The notes below the pieces were generated by a model that saw only the letters and a list, made by a program, of their open reading frames with translations, searched no databases and had not been told where the DNA came from. Shown here piece by piece: positions 61,140-64,000 of a DNA stretch of 64,000 bases; positions within the stretch are counted from its first letter, which is position 1, and every line of letters starts with the position of its first letter. Source of the stretch: Acidobacteriota bacterium (GTDB taxonomy: Bacteria > Acidobacteriota > Thermoanaerobaculia > Multivoradales > JAGPDF01); NCBI GenBank assembly GCA_014584695.1, contig JACTMI010000008.1:79333-143332 (forward strand), read 5' to 3'. The position numbers and the translations under genes are program-made.

Positions 61140-62303
61140 ATGGGCCATCGGCACGGCAGGGTGATCGCGTTCGCCGGGACGGCGCTGCCGCTCGCGCTGG
61201 CGCTCCTCGTTGGTTGCAGCGATGCTCGCGGCCCCGGCAAGACGGTCGCGGTCGAGATCCCCGCGCCTTCCCTGGCGGGAAGCGTAGTCGGAGAACCCGA
61301 TCGGCAACCGGCGAGGATCTACCTGCCGCCGTCTTACGTCGATGGCAGGCGGAGGTACCCGGTGGTCTACTACCTGCCCGGTTTCGACTCCTCCGTCGAC
61401 GAGTACTTCGATGGCTCGCTTTCCGGCTGGAATCTGGCCGCCGATCTCGAGCGCTTGCACGCGACCAGAGCTCTCTCGGAGTTCATCGTCGTGGTGCTCA
61501 ACGGCCGCAACCGGCTGGGCGGCAGCTTCTACGTCGATTCTCCGCTCACCGGAGGCTGGGAATCGTTCGTCGTCGACGACGTCGTGAGCTTCACCGATCG
61601 GGAGTTCCGGACGCTCCCGGATGCTCGATCTCGCGCGCTGGTCGGGGACTCGATGGGCGGGAGCGGGGCCTTGCGGATCGCGATGCGGCATTCAGATCGT
61701 TTCTCGAGCGTGTATGCGCTCAGCCCGGGCCTCTTCGCGCCGGACGGGATCGTCCAGGCCGGCCTGCTCTCGGCGCATCGGGCGGCGGCGACGGCGTGGT
61801 GGCGACGCCGGATGGAGGTCGACCCGGAGATCGAGCGGGCCGGGGGCCTTCCGGGGCTCGTCGATACGCTGCTCAGCTCGCATGATCGCTTCAACCATCG
61901 GCTCGCCTTCACCTGGGCCTACACTGCGGCATTCGCGCCCGCGGCGGCGCTGACGCTCCTGCCCGGCTTGGCGGGCGACGTTGCTTCCAGGGTCGCACCC
62001 AAGTCAGCGGACCAGTCCCTGCGCGAGGCGCTCGAACGGGGATTCGGCGACTTGGAGCGCAAGGTGCAGGACCACCGGGAGAATCTCCTCTCGCTCAGCG
62101 GCATCGCCGTCGACTGTGGGCGTGACGACCGCCTCGCCTGGATTCCGGCTGGATGCCAGCATCTCGCTGATCTGCTCGCTGCGGCGGCCATCCCTCACGA
62201 CCTGCGGCTCCACGAAGGGGGGCATATCGACCGCCTTCCCCTGCGACTCCGGGACGAAGCGTGGCCCTATCTGGCGAAACGACTGCGGCAGGACGGCGAG
62301 TGA
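61140..62303 (+). CDS. Esterase/alpha-beta hydrolase lipoprotein (esterase D-like)
   Basis: A 387-residue exported lipoprotein: signal peptide with lipobox LLVGC (Cys24). The catalytic part is an esterase-D/feruloyl-esterase type alpha-beta hydrolase: nucleophile serine in VGDSMGGSGALR, acid in AVDCGRDDRLAW and histidine in LHEGGHIDRLP. RRYPVVYYLPGFDSSVDEYF is the usual oxyanion-hole region. An insertion between the nucleophile and acid (about 220-300) probably forms a lid. ATG at 61140 has a strong GGGAGGT site; an earlier in-frame ATG at 61110 lacks one. Substrate unknown; a sugar or polymer ester outside the cytoplasm is likely. Confidence 0.88.
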   Translation: MGHRHGRVIAFAGTALPLALALLVGCSDARGPGKTVAVEIPAPSLAGSVVGEPDRQPARIYLPPSYVDGRRRYPVVYYLPGFDSSVDEYFDGSLSGWNLAADLERLHATRALSEFIVVVLNGRNRLGGSFYVDSPLTGGWESFVVDDVVSFTDREFRTLPDARSRALVGDSMGGSGALRIAMRHSDRFSSVYALSPGLFAPDGIVQAGLLSAHRAAATAWWRRRMEVDPEIERAGGLPGLVDTLLSSHDRFNHRLAFTWAYTAAFAPAAALTLLPGLAGDVASRVAPKSADQSLREALERGFGDLERKVQDHRENLLSLSGIAVDCGRDDRLAWIPAGCQHLADLLAAAAIPHDLRLHEGGHIDRLPLRLRDEAWPYLAKRLRQDGE

Positions 62304-62360
62304 GGTCCCCAGCGCGCCGGCTCCTCCGGTTCGTCAGGCTGCCGAAAGCTCACCCGGACC

Positions 62361-63824
62361 TCAGGGCGGTGGCGGCCGGGTGCCGCGGGGGTAGAACAGC
62401 AGCGCGTCGCCGTTCTCGCGCTCGCCGTCGCGGTCCGACGGCTGGTTGACGATCTCGCCCCGGATCACCATCGTGGTCGAGCCGCCGCCGTCGAGGTTCA
62501 CCGCGTCGACCGCGCCCAGGTCGAGGAAGAGATCGGTGAGCTCGCCGAGCGACATGCCGACGCTGTGCCCCGGCTGCCGGCCGTCGACGATGACCGCGAG
62601 CAGGGTGCCGTCGGCGCGCGCGCCGACCGCCGTGCGGGGATGGCGCGCGAGCCCGAACACACGCGAGATCGCTTCGGCCTCCGGCGCCTCGACCCGCCGC
62701 CCGCCGGCGAGCAGCAACGGTCCGGCGCCCAGCGCGTCGGTGACCCGCGGCCAGAGACGCTGCGGATCCGGATCGAGCGAAACCAGCTCCGTGGCGAGCT
62801 CGACCGGGTCACCTGGCGCGAGCTCCGGCGCGCGGCGCCCCGCCGCGAAGGAGAGGACGAAGCCGTCCGTGGGGATCCGCGAGCTGCCGGCGCCGGAGCG
62901 GATCCGGAGGACTCTGCCCGCCGATACCAGCATCTCCGTACCCTCGGGCCCGGTGAGCGTCGTGCGGTGGAACTCGGGCGTGAAGGCGATCACTTCGCCG
63001 GGCTTGCGCGCGCGGTTGACGCCGTCGAGCGCGATCACGGTGCCGTCGGCCAACCGCGCTTCGAGCCGCGCATCGAGCCGCGCGAACGCCGCGCGGACGC
63101 GGCCCCCGTCGACGAAGAAACCCGCCCCGGCCCGCCCCCGGTCGGGCTCCGAGAGCAGGCGGCCGTCGATCATCAGCACCCCTTCGCTGTCGCCGCGGGT
63201 CGGGCCCGCGACGACGTAGAAGCCGCCGTTGACCGCCGCCAGCGCGCCGTGCCGGCGCGCCAGCGAGCGGGTCGATTCGACGCCGATCGCCGCGTCGACG
63301 GCGCGGGCGACCACCACTTCGACGCGCGCGGGATCGATTTCGAGCACCTGCACCTCGAACGGTCCTCCGGGGTGGGTCGGGTCGTGGCCGATCTCGAGCC
63401 AGCGGGTCTCGATCCCGGCCGCGGCGAGGCGGGCCTGGGTGGCCTGCGCCTCGGCCCCGCCGGCGAGCCCGGCGACGCGGATCTCGTAGCCCTCCGGGCT
63501 CGTCGCGACGCGGATCTCGCCCTGCCCGGCCGCCGCTTCGACGCGCGCCAGCCAGGCGTCGGCCTCGCGCTGGCGCGAGAACGGACCCAGCGCGAGCACG
63601 ACCCTCGTCGCGCCGTCGGCCGCCGCCGAGCAGAGCACGTGGTGGATGAGCCCGGGAGCGAGCTCGGTCGAGCGCCGGCTCCATGGCTCGAGCTCCGCCA
63701 CCGCACCCTGCGCCAGGAGTCCGGCGGTCAAGCCGAGCCCCAAGGCGAGCCCCGCCCCGTGCCCGGCCCACGGCCGCGTCCCGTGGGGCCTCACCACTGC
63801 TCCCTGGTCGATCGCCCTCCGCAT
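62361..63824 (-). CDS. SPOR-domain phosphodiester glycosidase (NAGPA-like) exported protein
   Basis: A 487-residue protein with an N-terminal hydrophobic signal (ALGLGLTAGLLAQGAVAE). A SPOR-like repeat domain (about 50-150: ATRVVLALGPFSRQREADAW, YEIRVAGLAGGAEAQATQAR) could bind denuded septal murein. The C-terminal domain (about 160-487) is the phosphodiester glycosidase family related to mammalian GlcNAc-1-phosphodiester N-acetylglucosaminidase: GALAAVNGGFYVV, GVLMIDGRLL, GLARHPRTAVGARADGTLLA and AVNLDGGGSTTMVIRG are hallmarks. It may remove a sugar from a phosphodiester such as a wall polymer or lipid. ATG at 63824 follows AGGAGGG. Convergent with the esterase gene. Confidence 0.9.
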   Translation of the reverse strand: MRRAIDQGAVVRPHGTRPWAGHGAGLALGLGLTAGLLAQGAVAELEPWSRRSTELAPGLIHHVLCSAAADGATRVVLALGPFSRQREADAWLARVEAAAGQGEIRVATSPEGYEIRVAGLAGGAEAQATQARLAAAGIETRWLEIGHDPTHPGGPFEVQVLEIDPARVEVVVARAVDAAIGVESTRSLARRHGALAAVNGGFYVVAGPTRGDSEGVLMIDGRLLSEPDRGRAGAGFFVDGGRVRAAFARLDARLEARLADGTVIALDGVNRARKPGEVIAFTPEFHRTTLTGPEGTEMLVSAGRVLRIRSGAGSSRIPTDGFVLSFAAGRRAPELAPGDPVELATELVSLDPDPQRLWPRVTDALGAGPLLLAGGRRVEAPEAEAISRVFGLARHPRTAVGARADGTLLAVIVDGRQPGHSVGMSLGELTDLFLDLGAVDAVNLDGGGSTTMVIRGEIVNQPSDRDGERENGDALLFYPRGTRPPPP

Positions 63825-63915
63825 CCCCGGCGGCCCTCCTCGTCCCCCGGCGGGCCCCATCGCGGCGCCCCCCTTGGTCGGTAACGGTATCCGATGAGAA
63901 GCTCGCCGGCACGCG

Positions 63916-64000
63916 ATGAGGCCACGACGCTCCGCTCTCGCTCTCGGCTCGCTGGTCCTCGGCCTGGGCCTGGCCGTCGCCGCCGGTGCGCGGCAGGACG
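63916..64000 (+). CDS. Exported protein, N-terminal fragment (3' truncated by window)
   Basis: ATG at 63916 opens a frame running off the edge: MRPRRSALALGSLVLGLGLA and then VAAGARQD. This is a signal peptide with arginine-rich n-region and a hydrophobic core; cleavage could be after AGA. Nothing can be said of the mature protein. It is divergent from the SPOR-domain gene. The upstream sequence has TAACGGTATCC but no clear ribosome site. Confidence 0.5.
   Translation, partial: MRPRRSALALGSLVLGLGLAVAAGARQD

Overview
This is a 64 kb window of very GC-rich, gene-dense bacterial chromosome with about 47 protein genes, two of them cut by the window edges. I see no rRNA, tRNA, CRISPR array, phage or insertion sequence. 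The organism is Gram-negative: it has lipoproteins, a TonB-dependent receptor and an outer-membrane barrel. The gene style (receptor with a carboxypeptidase-like N-terminal domain, IPTL-CTERM sorted proteins, TIGR02999-type sigma factor beside a TPR Ser/Thr kinase, sulfatase-TPR lipoprotein) points to Acidobacteriota, perhaps the Thermoanaerobaculia. That placement is inference from gene content.

Layout. 0-6 kb: end of a Crp/Fnr regulator, bifunctional histidine-degradation enzyme FtcD, Kv-type channel with a zinc ribbon, D-amino-acid dehydrogenase-like flavoprotein, NagX/HGSNAT-like membrane acyltransferase, outer-membrane barrel. 6-12.7 kb: small beta protein, IPTL-CTERM P-domain protein, M16 protease lipoprotein, DUF819 membrane protein. 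12.8-18.3 kb: ECF sigma/zinc anti-sigma pair, SDR, then dipeptide epimerase, lysA and a penicillin-binding-fold lipoprotein. 18.3-26.4 kb: SpmA-SpmB fusion, M20 amidohydrolase, sulfatase-TPR, a low-complexity convergent gap, and a TonB receptor. 26.5-32.8 kb: murQ divergent from an alanine/glycine symporter, then an overlapping amino-sugar operon (kinase, ChbG deacetylase, NagB-like deaminase, SSS symporter). 33-39.4 kb: helical-repeat protein, HzsA-like cytochrome, FG-GAP protein, OsmC. 39.5-46.3 kb: ECF-kinase pair, three-gene phospholipid operon, second IPTL-CTERM protein. 46.3-57.2 kb: minus-strand operon of symporter, M14 peptidase and a 1369-residue lipoprotein; then a D-aminoacylase relative and a serine hydrolase. 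57.3-64 kb: LytS/LytR-type two-component system, GT39 membrane glycosyltransferase, esterase lipoprotein, SPOR-phosphodiester glycosidase.

The main theme is cell-wall (murein) breakdown and recycling. The 1369-residue protein joins in one chain a NagZ-type GH3 glucosaminidase, an AmiE-type serine amidase and a NamZ-type (DUF1343) exo-muramidase. These are three separate neighbouring genes in Bacillus. The same window carries MurQ, a GlcNAc-type kinase, a NagB homologue, L-Ala-D/L-Glu epimerase, lysA, a D-amino-acid oxidoreductase, a D-aminoacylase relative and several penicillin-binding-fold hydrolases, so most steps from muropeptide to central metabolism are represented.

A second theme is transcription. 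At least eleven genes have a TANNNT box 6-9 bases before the start codon and no Shine-Dalgarno sequence, which suggests that leaderless or near-leaderless mRNAs are common. Coordinates and motifs were read directly from the sequence; family names come from recalled signature motifs, not from database searches.
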